From: Rhinopomastus cyanomelas
Taxonomy: Eukaryota > Chordata > Aves > Bucerotiformes > Rhinopomastidae
Reading direction: 5' to 3'
Length of the DNA: 64,000 bases
NCBI GenBank assembly: GCA_013400115.1
Contig: VXBP01003489.1
Location: 491,281 to 555,280, forward strand
Shown here: positions 1 through 11,633 of the stretch, piece by piece
Position numbering within the stretch: position 1 is the first letter of the stretch
Layout: each line of letters begins with the position of its first letter
Position numbers and translations under genes: made by a program
The notes under the pieces: model-generated
The model's database searches: none
What the model was told of the DNA's origin: nothing
The model's input: the letters and a program-made list of their open reading frames with translations, nothing else

Positions 1-268
1 CTTGGTGCAGCTTCAGGTCCTGCCCTTTTGTCCTGGTGCTGGTTGCCTGGGAGAAGAGCTTGACAAACCCACCTTGACAAACCCCCTTCAGGGAGTTGGA
101 GAGAGGGAGAAGGTCCCCCCGAGTCTCCTCTTCTCCAGGCTAAACACCCCCAGCTCCATCAGCCTCTCCCTCCAGCCCCTTCTGTAGCCTCATTGCTCCT
201 CTGGACCCACTGCAGCCTCTCAATCTCTTTCTTGAAGTGAGAGACCCAGAGCTGCCCCCAGAACTCGA
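1..268 (-). mobile_element. CR1 LINE fragment, cut by window start
   Basis: The minus-strand reading gives the CR1 ORF2 C-terminal signature QLWVSHFKKEIERLQWVQRS. The 3' end of the element lies beyond base 1. It is diverged, with stops. Confidence 0.8.
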
Positions 269-1573
269 TGGGAGGCTTTCCTAGTGGCCAGTACATGGGG
301 AGAATGACTAGGACAGTCCCTAGTCCTGCTGGCCACACTACTGCTGACACAAGCATTGTCACTGGTAAGGATGCCATCTCTTGACCTAACCAAACACCAG
401 AAGCTTCCATGGGCTCAGAGAGTTATGGTAGATGCTCAATACCCCTGACAACCAAGTACTAAAGTAACGGAGCCATGCAGGTCCCTCCTTTCGATCTTGC
501 GTGGATTAGCAAAGCCCAAACCCACTAGATAGAGCCCAAGCCTGATCAATTGCTTCTCAATTACTGCAGAAAGGAGAAGAAACCCAAACCAACCCAGATC
601 TATCTGATATAGAAGCATTCAGACCTGCTCCTGGGATCAGAAGGAGATTGGAAGGGACCTTGAAAGAAAACTTTGAGTTCAGTTGTCCCCAAGATACAGA
701 GCAAGGAGCACAGACAGCAGACATTTTCAATGCCAGAGGAGCCCACCATCCTCTGACATTGGAAGACATCATCCTTGGAAGAGAGGGTGTTGTGTTTACA
801 GCTGCCAAACACAGCCCAAAAGATGTCAACACCAGAAACACCTCTGTGTGCTGATGCTAGGAGAAACAAGGGTTATATTTCATGAGAAGTTCCACTGAGT
901 GGAATCAGAGTTTTCTTTCAAAACTGTCAACATTTGCATTTTTTAATAGTCCTGGGCCTGAGGTAAATGATCCATGAAGGGGAATACAGAGCACATCCAT
1001 TTTCTGCAAGATCCACACAAAACAAGTGTCAGTGCTCAGCTGCAATGGCCAAACCCTCCAGCCTTGGGCTCTGCAGCTTCTCCAGGAGCATCCCCAACCC
1101 TCAACACCTGGGGAGTCTGGACCTCATGGGTGCTTTTGCCACATGCAGCTACTCACAGCTCAAGGAAACGTTTAATAGAGATGTTTTTTTTTTACATTCA
1201 ACTCATTAAAACTTTCCAGCCTGGTTTCATAGAGGGGTTTGGCCTCTCTTGCTGAAGTCAGAGCGGAGGCTCGTTGCACAAGTTGCAGTCACAGCCGGTT
1301 CATGACAGGCTGTTTGTGTTCATACATCACTCCTGACAGATGCTAAACTAAATGTCTCCTAAATCTAGGGCTATGAAAATCAAATATTGTATGTTTAGAT
1401 GAGTCACAGCAATTAATCTCCTATGTCTGGGTCCTTCTGGAGTCCAACTCCACAGTCTCGTCCCAGTATTTCATTTCTATTTCTTAATTGCATGTGAGAC
1501 TAATAAAACGGTGCTGGGTCGTGCTGCTTCCCATGAAGTGCAAACACGTGGAACTTCGGTCCAGCTGATCCTG
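269..1573. other. LRRTM4 intron 2, unique DNA
   Basis: Nothing gene-like is seen. A possible very short CR1 tip lies near 630-665 (GATTGGAAGGGACC followed by TTGAAAGA). The 60-95 codon frames have no family resemblance. Confidence 0.5.
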
Positions 1574-2232
1574 GTCATCTCAGACATTGAAATCCATTAG
1601 ATCCTCCTAAACCATCCCAGACACTGAAATCCATTAGATCCTCCTAAACCATCCCAGACACTGAAATCCATTAGATACTAAATCATCCCAGATACTGAAA
1701 TCCATTAGATCCTCCTAAAGCATCCCAGATACTGAAATCCATTAGATCCTCCTAAACCATCTCAGATACTGAAATCCATTAGACCCTAAACCATCCCAGA
1801 TACTGAAATCCATTAGGTCCTCCTAAAGCATCCCAGATACAGAAATCCATTAGATCCTAAACCATCCCAGATACTGAAATCCATTAGGTCCTCCTAAAGC
1901 ATCCCAGATACAGAAATCCATTAGATCCTAAACCATCCCAGATACTGAAATCCATTAGGTCCTCCTAAAGCATCCCAGATACAGAANCACTGCAATCCAT
2001 TAGATCCAAAATCATCCCAGACACTGAAATCCATTAGATCCAAAACCATCCCAGACACTGAAATCCATTAGATCCTCCTAAAGCATCCCAGATACTGAAA
2101 TCCATTAGATCCTCCTAAACCATCCCAGATACTGAAATCCATTAGATCCTAAACCATCCCAGACACGGAAATCCATTAGATCCTAAACCATCCCAGACAC
2201 TGAAATCCATTAGATCCTAAACCATTTCACTG
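1574..2232 (+). repeat. Minisatellite, 34/37-bp units with 71-bp higher-order repeat
   Basis: The unit carries CATCCCAGA, TACTGAAATCC and ATTAGATCC and occurs as a 37-base form (with CTCCTAA) and a 34-base form (with CTAA), about 18 units in all. Between about 1792 and 1987 a long/short pair of 71 bases repeats three times with the same private changes (ATTAGGTCC, then TACAGAAATCC). A single N at 1987 breaks one unit and marks an assembly join. Confidence 0.95.
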
Positions 2233-2708
2233 AAAACATGATCCTCCTCTCCATGTGCATAACAAGGCTAAGACCAGTAAGCTCTGTTAGAGGCCATAAC
2301 ACAAAATCCACGAGTTCACAGAATCATGGAATCATAGTTGTTTAATCACTGACCATTTTAGGACCAAAATCTCTACAGGATCCTACACAAGCATAGAGAT
2401 TTCACTCTGCATGAAGTCAGGTCTGATGATCCCCACAGTGAGCCAGTTTCCTACTTCCTAAATTAAATACTAAAAATTCACAGTGTCTCTAAGCAGGTTT
2501 TTTTGTGAAACCATCTCTAGACACTTAAGCCCCCCACCTTCAAAATACAATGAGGAAAATGTCCCCCAGATGATAACAGGGACAAGGTAGAAGGTGATTC
2601 TGAAGTGACAAGCAGACAGTGCAAGACAAGACGATGAGTAAGAAAAAAACCTCATAGCTGGTAGAATCCCAGTTCTTCTAAAAATGGTGACAAAGGCAGA
2701 GAAACAAT
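2233..2708. other. Intron 2, unique DNA
   Basis: No gene or clear repeat. Around 2318-2345 there is AGAATCATGGAATCATAG, which resembles the octamer tail of a CR1 element, but no CR1 body follows. Confidence 0.4.
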
Positions 2709-2932
2709 CACAGAATCATAGAATGTCTTCTGTTGGAAACAACCTCCAAAGAGCATCCAGTTCAACCCCCTGACACAAAGCAGGGCCAGCACTCACCAGA
2801 CCAGGTTGCCCAGAGCCCCAGCCAGCCTGACCTTGGACAGCTCCAGGGATGGGGCCTCCATCCGCTCTCTGGGCAGCCTGTGCCTGGGGTTCCCCCACCC
2901 TCAGATTCCAGAACTTGCTCCTCCTGTCCAGC
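2709..2932 (-). mobile_element. CR1 fragment, 'AAGCAGGGCCAGCACTCACC' type
   Basis: The plus strand shows CACAGAATCATAGAATG, then CTGTTGGAAACAACC, the CACTCACCAGACCAGG box and the AGCTCCAGGGATGGGGCC box, in CR1 3'-end order. It is truncated after the CCCACCCTCAGATTCC segment. Confidence 0.9.
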
Positions 2933-3884
2933 TAACCCCATTAGCACTGTGCTGGGCCATTCCTCCCAGCTGGAAGTACCAGGATGCACCTCGTGGAACC
3001 CAGTCAAATCACGTTTCTGATCCTCATGCAGCATTTTTACTGGCAAACTTTGTTCAAGAGCAGAAGACTATCGATAGATGAGTGAATCCTACTGGTAGGG
3101 AAAAGTGGTTCTACTCACAACGATTCACACCCGAGGCAGCCTCACTCTGCAGCAGTTAGAATCCAGGACAAAATGCTGTCGTGGCCTGGGAGTGCGACTC
3201 CCCTCTTGATTACAGCAGCAACAAGGGGGGAGGATCATTACTGGGAGACGACCGTTGCTAAAACACAAACATGGGGAGGATGCAGAGCACAGCAACATCT
3301 TGGAGATGAGCACAGCTACACTCTTAAAGCTGAAACAAGCTCCAGTTCACAAACCCAAAGGGAAGGTCCCTCTAGGAGTCATGGCCACCGATGGGAATTC
3401 TGAGGACCTCCACAGCCAAACCAGAAGTTTCTTGTTATCTGACCCTTTTCACAGACTGTCTTTTCTTTCCTTCTCTCATTGAAATGGTCTCACAAGAAAT
3501 CACTTGCCTCAGAATTAGTCTCTCTGCCACTTTTCCTCCCCATAAATTGGAATGGTAGAAACGCAACTTCCATTCCTAGGAGGGCAGCCCATCTGCAAAC
3601 CGAGAGGCTTTAACCCCTGCAGGAGCACAGTAATTTTGAGGTCATCCTGTACCACTTCCAATGGTTTCTTCTACCAAACTCATTAAAAGTAACATCCAGG
3701 TCATGCAAATAAGTGGCTGAAGCCACGTGCACTGCTGCTGTAACAGCCAGCCCTGACACCCTCTTCAGCCAATGTAAATAACTTCCAGATTTGCAGTGAG
3801 GCCAACAGAAGACACACGATGGTCTCAGATTGTGGTGTCTTTTCTCTCCAAGAAATTTCTCATTAAAAGCTTTAATAGTGCAGC
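2933..3884. other. Intron 2, unique DNA
   Basis: No gene, RNA or mobile element recognised. The short open frames at 3125-3482 overlap on both strands and show no family signature. Confidence 0.45.
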
Positions 3885-4350
3885 CACAGAATCACAGAAC
3901 ATCAGGAATCAGATGGGACCTTATAAGATCATCCAGCCCCATCCCCCTACCACAGCAGGATCCCCTAGATCCAGTCACACAGGAACACATCCAGGTGGGT
4001 TTTAAATGTCTCCAGAGAAGGAGACTCCATAATCCCCCTGGGCAGCCCCTTCCAGGGCTCTGTCACCCTCACCAGGAAGAATTTCCTTCTTAGATTGATG
4101 TAGAACCTTCTCTGTTCCAGTTCCCTTGTCTTATCATGAGAAGACACTGAGCAGAGCCTGGCTCCATCCTCCTGACACCCCCCTTTCCATATTGATCAAC
4201 ATCCATGGGGTCACCCCTCAGCCTCCTGTTTTCCAAGCTCAGGAGACCCAGCTGCCTCACCCTTTCCTCATCAGGGAGATGCTCCCCTCCCTTCACCACC
4301 TCAGCGGCTCTGCGCTGGACTCTCAAGCAGTTCTGTGTCCTTCTGGAACT
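3885..4350 (-). mobile_element. CR1 fragment, 'ACATCAGGAATCAGATGGGACC' type
   Basis: Long copy of the window's commonest CR1 subfamily: ATCACAGAACATCAGG tip, CACAGCAGGATCCCCTAGAT, GAGAAGGAGACTCC, then the ORF2 C-terminal region on the minus strand (LPDEERVRQLGLLSLENRRL). It ends near the LERVQRR motif. Confidence 0.92.
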
Positions 4351-5273
4351 GTCACCTATACAGAAATCCCTGATTTACTGTTATTTATTTATATTTTTTT
4401 TAAAAACAATCCTTGATGCCCTCCAGCCACTGATTTATTGTGAATTTACTTTTTCAAATTCCTTGGTTAAAAGTTGATGCCCCCCAGCCGAGCGCCGCGT
4501 GTCACTTCTGATAGTATCTGTTAGGGTTGCAAATACTTTTGTGGTTTCTTAGTAGCACTTGTTCACACTTGGTTAAATCAATAAGCAATTTCCCCTCCCG
4601 TATGTAATATACAGTAGCTGTGACAGGAACCAGATGGCTCATTGTAGCTGCAATTGAATTTAGCATTTTACCAAAAAAAATAATAATAAGATGAAGAATA
4701 AACAGAATGAACTTTCTGCAGAGACAAACAACACCCTTCGCTTAATTCCTCTCGCGCTACCTGCGGCGGCAGTAATAACCCGACGGTGCCATCAGCCTAA
4801 CGAGGCGGTAGTGGAGGGCTGGGGACTTCGCTGCGCTCACGGAACAGCACGAGACCAACAGACACGCAGCTGTAAAACCAAACCTTCTCCACAAAGGGCT
4901 CTGGAGCTGGCTGGATGCTAATCCTCAGAGGATAACATCCCTGCAGAGGCTCTTGCAGGACCTCACGCAGCTCGGATCACAGGTGTCTACGGCTTGTGGT
5001 TCCCTTGTGCAAAGGCAGCTCACCTCAGCTCGAGCTGGCACCGTGTGTGAAGGGGAGAAACACCTTCCCTCAGTCTGTACTTGGTGAAACAAAACCCATG
5101 TGGAATTCAGGAAGCAACAGGCAATGGTAGGCCCAGTGTTTGGTGTCTCTTGCTCGTGCAGCACATCCAAGGACCAAGAGCATCCTAATATACGGCTACT
5201 TGAGAAGTGTTCCCACCCATGGTCCCTTCCAACCTGAGACATTGTGTTTCTGACACAGGAGCCCTGGAAGATC
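4351..5273. other. Intron 2, AT-rich low-repeat segment
   Basis: 4490-4710 is AT-rich with several homeodomain-like ATTA/TAAT cores and an A-rich AATAATAATAAG stretch, followed at about 4740-4850 by a CpG-containing patch. It could be conserved noncoding DNA; no gene is seen. At 5218-5250 GGTCCCTTCCAACCTGAGAC resembles the tip of a plus-strand CR1. Confidence 0.4.
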
Positions 5274-5338
5274 CACAGAATCACTTAGGTTGGAAAAGAC
5301 CTTCAAGCTCATCAAGTCCAACCACCAAATGTTCAGGC
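5274..5338 (-). mobile_element. CR1 3' tip, 'GGTTGGAAAAGACC' type
   Basis: CACAGAATCACTTAGGTTGG, then AAGCTCATCAAGTCCAACC. Only the 3' untranslated end is present. Confidence 0.8.
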
Positions 5339-6690
5339 CTGTCTCAAAGTAGCCTGACAACCACATTGACCTTCTCGCTAGATGCGCACTGCGACTCCTC
5401 AAACACTCATGGGAACAATCACGTTCACTACGAAAACACCCACATAGACACCAGTTTTGGTTTCAGACTGTCTTAGGTTGGTTGTTTTTGGCTAGTACCA
5501 AGGAAAACGAGATTGCTTCTGCTAAAACACATTGGCCATTAATTAACAGAAAAGAGGTCAAAGCCCAGCACACAGATTTAAAAAGCCAAACAAACGGAAA
5601 CCAGGCCCGTAAAAGTCACGGGAGGAGAGAATAAAGAGGAGAATATTGACAGGGAAGTCTTTTTTAGTGTCTCTTCCTCTCTCCTTAATTTTCCTTTAAA
5701 CAACTTTGATAGCCCCCTTGCTCAAGAGCTTGTTAGTTTGGTTTCCCTTGTGCCTTTTTCCAATCCTGTTCAGGCAGTCCCGGCACATGAGAGCATTAAA
5801 TTGTCCCCATTTCTTGGCTGTGTGATTCTTCGAAGCGTCTCATGAAACCACAGAGAGCACTGGAGAGGTAAATGTTTGCAAATGACATTTTCACGCCGTT
5901 ATGTGCTGCCCTGCTTCTCTAAATGGCAGCAGAAGCTGAAGTCTAATGGGAAAAGGGCAACTTTATTATTGTTTTTATTGCTGTTGCCTTCAGGGGCCCC
6001 GGTGGCGATGGAGAAGGAACAGAAAGTCACCAGCAGCCCCATCCCAAAGACGTCTGGCGTCCGAACTAGAAGGGAAGACAACTCCAAGGAAGCAGCTAGA
6101 TGTGAAGAGGGATGTGAGAACTGGATCCAGACCCCAAAGGAACAAACCTGTCTCCTTTCATTTAGGGATCAATGGACAATCCAGCAACTCGAGATGTTGG
6201 AGACAACCCAGACAGCTCGGATGTTCTTTGAGGTGTGAAAGAAGAAGCGAGATCTCAGCAAGGGGAGCACAAACAGCCTTGGGAACATAATTTCCTGATG
6301 GCATAAGGGGTATTTAAGAGAAACCAGCCATCATCTGCCTGCCTATGTTGCAATAAATATCAACAGCTTGGGACAGGCTGTATTATTTTGTTTATTCATT
6401 TGCATGTCATTTTGAAGAGCTTGAAAGAGCCGGCACACACACAGTTGGGATGTGCATTGCTGAAGCAGATGGGTTCTTTGTGTGGGGGAATTCAGCATTC
6501 CAGATTGTCAGCTTAGACAGAGAGAGAGAGAGATTGGAGGCCTCTCTGTAGCCACCAGACAGGTCCAACAGCTGTGCCTTGCCCTCCACAGAGCGTTTCC
6601 TGCTATGGGGTGTTTCTGCATTTCTCAGCATTTCACTTGTTGATGTGAACCCATGGATCAGGAATCCAGGGTCTACCAAGTTCTCCAGAT
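5339..6690. other. Intron 2, unique DNA
   Basis: No gene recognised. A 120-codon plus frame at 5876-6238 has no domain and overlaps frames on the other strand. A short (GA)n run sits near 6516-6532. Confidence 0.45.
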
Positions 6691-6968
6691 CATAGAGTGG
6701 GTTGGGTTGGAAGGGACCTCCAAAGGGCATCCAATCCAATGCCCCTGCAGTGAGCAGGGATATCCTCAAGCAGATCAGGTCGCCCAGAGCCTTGTCCAGC
6801 CTCACCTTGAACAGCTCAAGAGATGGGGCCTCAACCACCTCCCTGGAAAACAGGATGTTCAACCTCACTCCTGCTAAACATCCCATTTCAATCTGCCCCT
6901 TGTCCTGTCACTCCAGACCTTCGTGAACAGCCCCTCTCCAACCTTCTTGTAGCCCCTTCAGGTACTGG
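6691..6968 (-). mobile_element. CR1 fragment, older divergent type
   Basis: CATAGAGTGGGTTGGGTTGG then AAGGGACCTCCAAAGGGCATC; the TTGAACAGCTCAAGAGATGG box and CTTGTAGCCCCTTCAGGTA are in CR1 order. Confidence 0.87.
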
Positions 6969-8997
6969 TTTGACTAGGAAGCAGCAATGACTCAGTGTTT
7001 TGTGCCACACACAGGCAAAATGGGACCAGCAGGACCAGTGCTCCCTGCTAGGCTTGGAAGGAGGTTCCTGAGGTGTTCCTGTGATTTTGGAATGAAGGAA
7101 GAGTGCACCCCAATTTTCCTATCTAGGCTCTGTTACCATAAATACTTCTGGTGCTACATTTGGGCTCCTGCACAAAACGTGGGCGCAGGGGTTTGCAATG
7201 AGGCTGTTCCAAAGCAGCTCAGATGAAGGGGAAGAGCCTGCTGGTCCTCAGCAGCCTGTTCCTCAGCTCCAGGGTAGAACTCACCCTCAGGGTGTGCTCA
7301 CGACAGGGATTCTCCAGCACACCCTGCTGCACCAGTGCCTGATGGAATGGCTGGGCAGGAGGGAGCAGACTGGCTTTGTGCCACAGGCAGTGGTCGCTGA
7401 AGCCCTGGGCACACTCCTGTCCATCAGTTAAAGGGAGCTGGGGGGGTCCAAATCCTTCAGTCATTCCTGTGGTTCAATGGGACATCTAAGGAAGACTGGA
7501 CAGACGAGATGGTGTTTCACACCTACCCCAATTACCTACTGGCCCCGACACTCCAAACCCTTCCAGATGTTACCTCAATCGTCTCCTAAAAGGATCCCTC
7601 AGGACAAATGCAGAAACCTCCCTGTCAGGATAACGGACCCGAAGGGTTTGTCAAACCAGGCTGTGGCAAATCTGAACTTCTCAAACACTTCTGAGGGAAG
7701 GCAGTGGTGCTGCTCGTGGAAAATGGCCAGGAAGAGATTACATCCAGAGATCCGAGCTATTTTCTGGTAAATTTTGCAGAAGATGAGCTCCAGTTTGGGA
7801 ACCAGGCTAGAGAAACTGGGGTATGGGGATGGTTAAAGAAAAAGCTTAGCTTAAACCTGCTAAGTCCTGATCCTGTTGTTTATGGACACGAGTAAAGCCA
7901 TTGCAAAGCTCCAATGGGATTCTGTCCATGGGGAAGGTGATTATGAGAATCAAATGGATGGGGTCTGGCTAGCAGCACAAGAGGAAAGAGTGGTAAAAGG
8001 ACACAAAGCCCTCATTTGCTTCATTGCTGTGAGAAAAGTCAAGAGAAAAAGTCAAACAGCTTGGAAGAAGCTGATAGCTCGAGCCCAGAGAGCGAGCTCA
8101 GCTTGGTCCCCGCCTGCCTCTGCAAACCTGTGCTTGATGAAACCACGGGACAATTGCATTAGAACTGGTGAGCATCTTCCCAAACAGCCACTTCTGAGAG
8201 GCAGAGACGGTCCAACAGCACCTGCCACGGGGAGGGGGTCACACCGAGCAAAGCCTCTGCGATGCTGCGCTCAAATAAATCCAAGTTATTGCCAGGAGAA
8301 GCAAAAACGAGAGGAAAATGAAATCAGACTTCTCATGGATAAAGTGACTCTTTAATGATTTAATTTTTGCTAGGAAATTCAGGATGGGTCAGGAGGGAAA
8401 CAGCACTTGAGATGAAAATGGGCAGCGATGGAGCATCAGCCTCCTTTTCTGAGGCTCCTTCCTGGAAAGGAATCTGGCAGGTTCAAGGATCCTTCTCAGA
8501 AAGCAGCTGAGGCTCAGAGGTAGGGAAAACAGACCTGCCATGGAACGATAAATGGAAAAGGGGAGGGAGGACAGGAACACTTCAGATGAAACATCAAATG
8601 GATGAAGAAGTTGAAATGAATTTAAAAGAAAACTCAGAACTGACTCATTGGAAGGGAGACAGGTGGCAAGGAAAGCTCCTAACAGCTCTCTGCTTGATAT
8701 TCACGCTGTTGGCTGACTCAAAGATGGTGATGAAATAGGCCCCAGCAAATGCTTTTAAGAGGAAACAAAGCAAACCTGCATCCACATAATTAGCAATCAA
8801 CACAAGGAGAGAGGAGAAATATTGAAAGTGCCTGCCGGAGAGGAAAGGGAGCGTTGCGGCACAGCTTGGCCACCACGAGGGGTTTTCAATGAGCTCATGA
8901 TATATAAATATTGATTCAGCGAATGTAAGCGGAGAGAACCTGCTTTGGAAAGGTCTGTAAAGATGCTGGGATTCAGAGAACGAGTTGTGAGTGTGGC
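6969..8997. other. Intron 2, unique DNA
   Basis: Two kilobases with no recognised repeat. A 159-codon plus frame at 7876-8355 is the longest here; its composition is mixed, no domain is visible, and I take it as chance. Confidence 0.45.
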
Positions 8998-9078
8998 CAC
9001 AGAATCGTCAGGGGTTGGAAGGGACCCTGAAAGATCATCCAGCCCAATCCCCCTACCACAGCAGGCTCACCTCACTGG
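8998..9078 (-). mobile_element. CR1 3' tip next to a second copy
   Basis: CAGGGGTTGGAAGGGACCC, then AAAGATCATCCAGCCC and CCTACCACAGCAGG. It is cut after about 80 bases, immediately before another CR1 3' end at 9084. Confidence 0.82.
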
Positions 9079-9083
9079 AGAAG

Positions 9084-9258
9084 CCATGGAATCAGAGTCA
9101 CTCAGGGGTGGAAGGAACCATCATCCAGTTCCAACCCCCCCAGCACAGGCAGGGACACCCCACCCTAGACCAGGCTGGCCAGAGCCCCATCCAGCCTGGC
9201 CTTAAACACCTCCAGGGATGGGGCCCCAACCACCTCAGCTCCCTTCCTGAGTCACATC
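9084..9258 (-). mobile_element. CR1 fragment abutting 8998-9078
   Basis: A fresh 3' start (CATGGAATCAGAGTCACTCA), then AGCACAGGCAGGGACACC and TTAAACACCTCCAGGGATGG. The subfamily differs from the tip on its left, so these are two insertions. Confidence 0.87.
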
Positions 9259-9660
9259 CCAGCATGGACTCAGTAACCCACTAGTGGGGCAACAACTGCT
9301 TCACTCGAACCATTTTTGTCGTCCCTGAAGAAAACCCCCCGTTGTGTTTCTTCTCCTTTGGAGGGCAGTGAGCATCTCACAGCCAGAGCTCATACAAGTT
9401 CTAACTCTTCCAGCACTTTCCTAACTGGAAGGAAACGGAGACTCATGGCAAGACTTGCATTTTCCACAGAGCTCTGTCTTGCTCTTAAGTGCACGACCTG
9501 GATCTACTGCTGTTAAAAAGGCTCTTTGATAAGAAGGTGCCTCAAAGCCACAAAACTACAAACCCACTGGAGGACCCACGGGTCTCCAAGGGTGAGGTAG
9601 TAAGTTTCCAACTACAACAAAGCAATTCAAACCACACAACTCCTGTGATTAAGTCCCAAA

Positions 9661-9860
9661 TCAGAGAACCATGAAGGTAGGAAGACACCTCCAAGGTCAT
9701 CCAGTCCAACCACCACCCCAACAAAGCTTGTCCCCAGGGCCACAGCTACTTGGTGTTTGAACCTCTCCGTAGATGGTGACTCCCCTCCTCCATGAGAAGC
9801 CTGTTCCAACCCCTGATCACGCTGTCAGGGAAGAAGATTTTCCTGATGTCCAACCTAAAC
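9661..9860 (-). mobile_element. CR1 fragment left of a younger CR1
   Basis: AGAGAACCATGAAGGTAGGA, CATCCAGTCCAACCACC, TTCAACC-like boxes and GGAAGAAGATTTTCCTGATG. It stops at CAACCTAAACACAG, where the next element begins. Confidence 0.85.
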
Positions 9861-9867
9861 ACAGTAG

Positions 9868-10405
9868 TCACAGTATCACAGTATTATCAAGGTTGGAAGA
9901 GACCTCATAGATCATCAAGTCCAACCTGTCAACACAGAGCTCAAGGCTAGACCATGGCACCAAGTGCCACGTCCAGTCGTGCCTTGAACAGCTCCAGAGT
10001 TGGCGACTCCACCACCTCCCTGGGCAGGCCATTCCAGTGGCCAATGACTCTCTCGGTGAAGAATTTTCTCCTCACCTCAAGCCTAAATTTCCCCTGGCGC
10101 AGCTTGAGGCTGTGTCCTCTTGTTCTGGTGCTGGCTGCCTGAGAGAAGAGAGCAACCTCCTCCTGGCCACAACCACCCCTCAGGTAGTTGTAGACAGCAA
10201 GAAGGTCTCCCCTGAGCCTCCTCTTCTCAAGGCTAAACAATCCCAGCTCCCTCAGCCTCTCCTCATAGGGCTTGTGCTCAAGGCCCCTCACCAGCCTCGT
10301 TGCCCTTCTCTGGACACGCTCAAGCACCTCAATGTCCTTCCTAAACTGAGGGGCCCAGAACTGGACACAGTACTCAAGGTGAGGTCTCACCAGTGCTGAG
10401 TACAG
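9868..10405 (-). mobile_element. CR1 fragment with open ORF2 C-terminus (CR1-J-like)
   Basis: Best-preserved CR1 in the window. The 3' end carries two octamer copies (TCACAGTATCACAGTAT) and AAGGTTGGAAGAGACC. The minus strand from 10390 to 9947 is open for 147 codons through the end of the reverse-transcriptase ORF, with MRPHLEYCVQFWAPQ, LERVQRRATRLV, ELGLFSLEKRRLRGDL and HWNGLPREVVESPTLE. It lacks the endonuclease and polymerase active site, so it is not autonomous. The type is widespread in Neoaves as I remember it. Confidence 0.95.
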
Positions 10406-11108
10406 AAGGACGATCAGTTTACACAGCTGAGTAAAACAGGAGGAGAGACATGCTGAAAACTATTTACCTCAGCACTTTGGATCAATGTAACTTCTCTTAT
10501 GAAAATTCAATTAAGATGCAATTTTCTTGAAAGCAAGGAGTGGGGCTGTTTCTCTGTGCAAGGCTCCATGTGATCTGCTGTGGGTTTGTAACCTCATGGA
10601 GCTGGGTTCCACCCACTGACATCCTCACCACACGGTAAATCTCAGCTCCATCGCCCTCTCAGATTATCTTGATGTCATTGTGGAGAAAGGGATGATTTTA
10701 ACAGCTGGACCAGCTATTTTTCACAGTGAAGGTTATTAACCTTTGGAACAAATTATCAGAGCAGTGGAGTTTTCCTCTCCAAAGTCTTTGAGTGACTCTC
10801 CAGAGGCTCCTCTTAGTTAAAAGAAATGGCAGGTTTTATAAATAGTGGAACTCGGCGAAGTTTTGTGGCCCTTGATACACAAAGGCAAAGCAGGTGGCTA
10901 ACAGCCTCTTCTCCAGTTCCATTTTTTGTGTCTATCAAGGTAAAAAAACCTCCCCTACATCTTCATTAGATCCAAAGCTGTGAAATCCCAGAGCCTACAC
11001 CTCCTTTTTCCTTACAGCCTGCGTGGGAAACCCCCAAAAGCAATGCTACCTCCAATCTCTAGTTTATCTAAGTCTGGACCTTCCTCCCAAGGGTTAATAC
11101 AATAAATC
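10406..11108. other. Intron 2, unique DNA
   Basis: No gene or recognised repeat. Confidence 0.45.
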
Positions 11109-11633
11109 AGAGATTCACTGAATATTAGGGACCAGAAGGGACCTCGAAAGATCATCCAGTCCAATCCCCCTGAGACAGCAGGATCACCTAGACCAAGTCA
11201 CACAGGAACATGGCCAGACAGGTTTGAAATATCTCCAGAGAAGGAGATTCTACAACCCACCTGGACAGCCCATTCCAGGCTCTGTCACCCTCACTGGGAA
11301 CAAGTTCCTTCTCACACTGATGTGGAACCTCTTCTGTTCCAGCTGCCCCATGTCCTATCACTAGATACCATTGAGCAGAGCCTGGCTCCATCCTCCTGAC
11401 ACCTACCCTTTCCATATTGATCAACATGAATGAGGTCACCCCTCAGTCTCCTATTTTCCAAGCTCAGGAGACCCAGCTCCCTCAGCCTTTCCTCATCAGG
11501 GAGATGTTCCACTCCCTTCATCATCTTTGTAGCTCTGTGCTAGACTCTCTCAAGCAGCTCCATGCCCTCCTTGAGCTGAGGGGCCCAGAACTGGACACAA
11601 GACTCCAGCTGTGGTGCCACCAGGGCAGAGTAA
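11109..11633 (-). mobile_element. CR1 fragment, 'ATTAGGGACCAGAAGGGACC' type
   Basis: GAATATTAGGGACCAGAAGG tip, GAGACAGCAGGATCACC, then a long body to GGGGCCCAGAACTGGACAC. The minus frame keeps LPDEERLRELGLLSLENRRL but is broken by frameshifts. Confidence 0.92.

Noticed and set aside
7876..8355. 159-codon plus-strand frame
   Set aside because: No recognisable domain, no splice or promoter context, and a length expected occasionally by chance in 64 kb.
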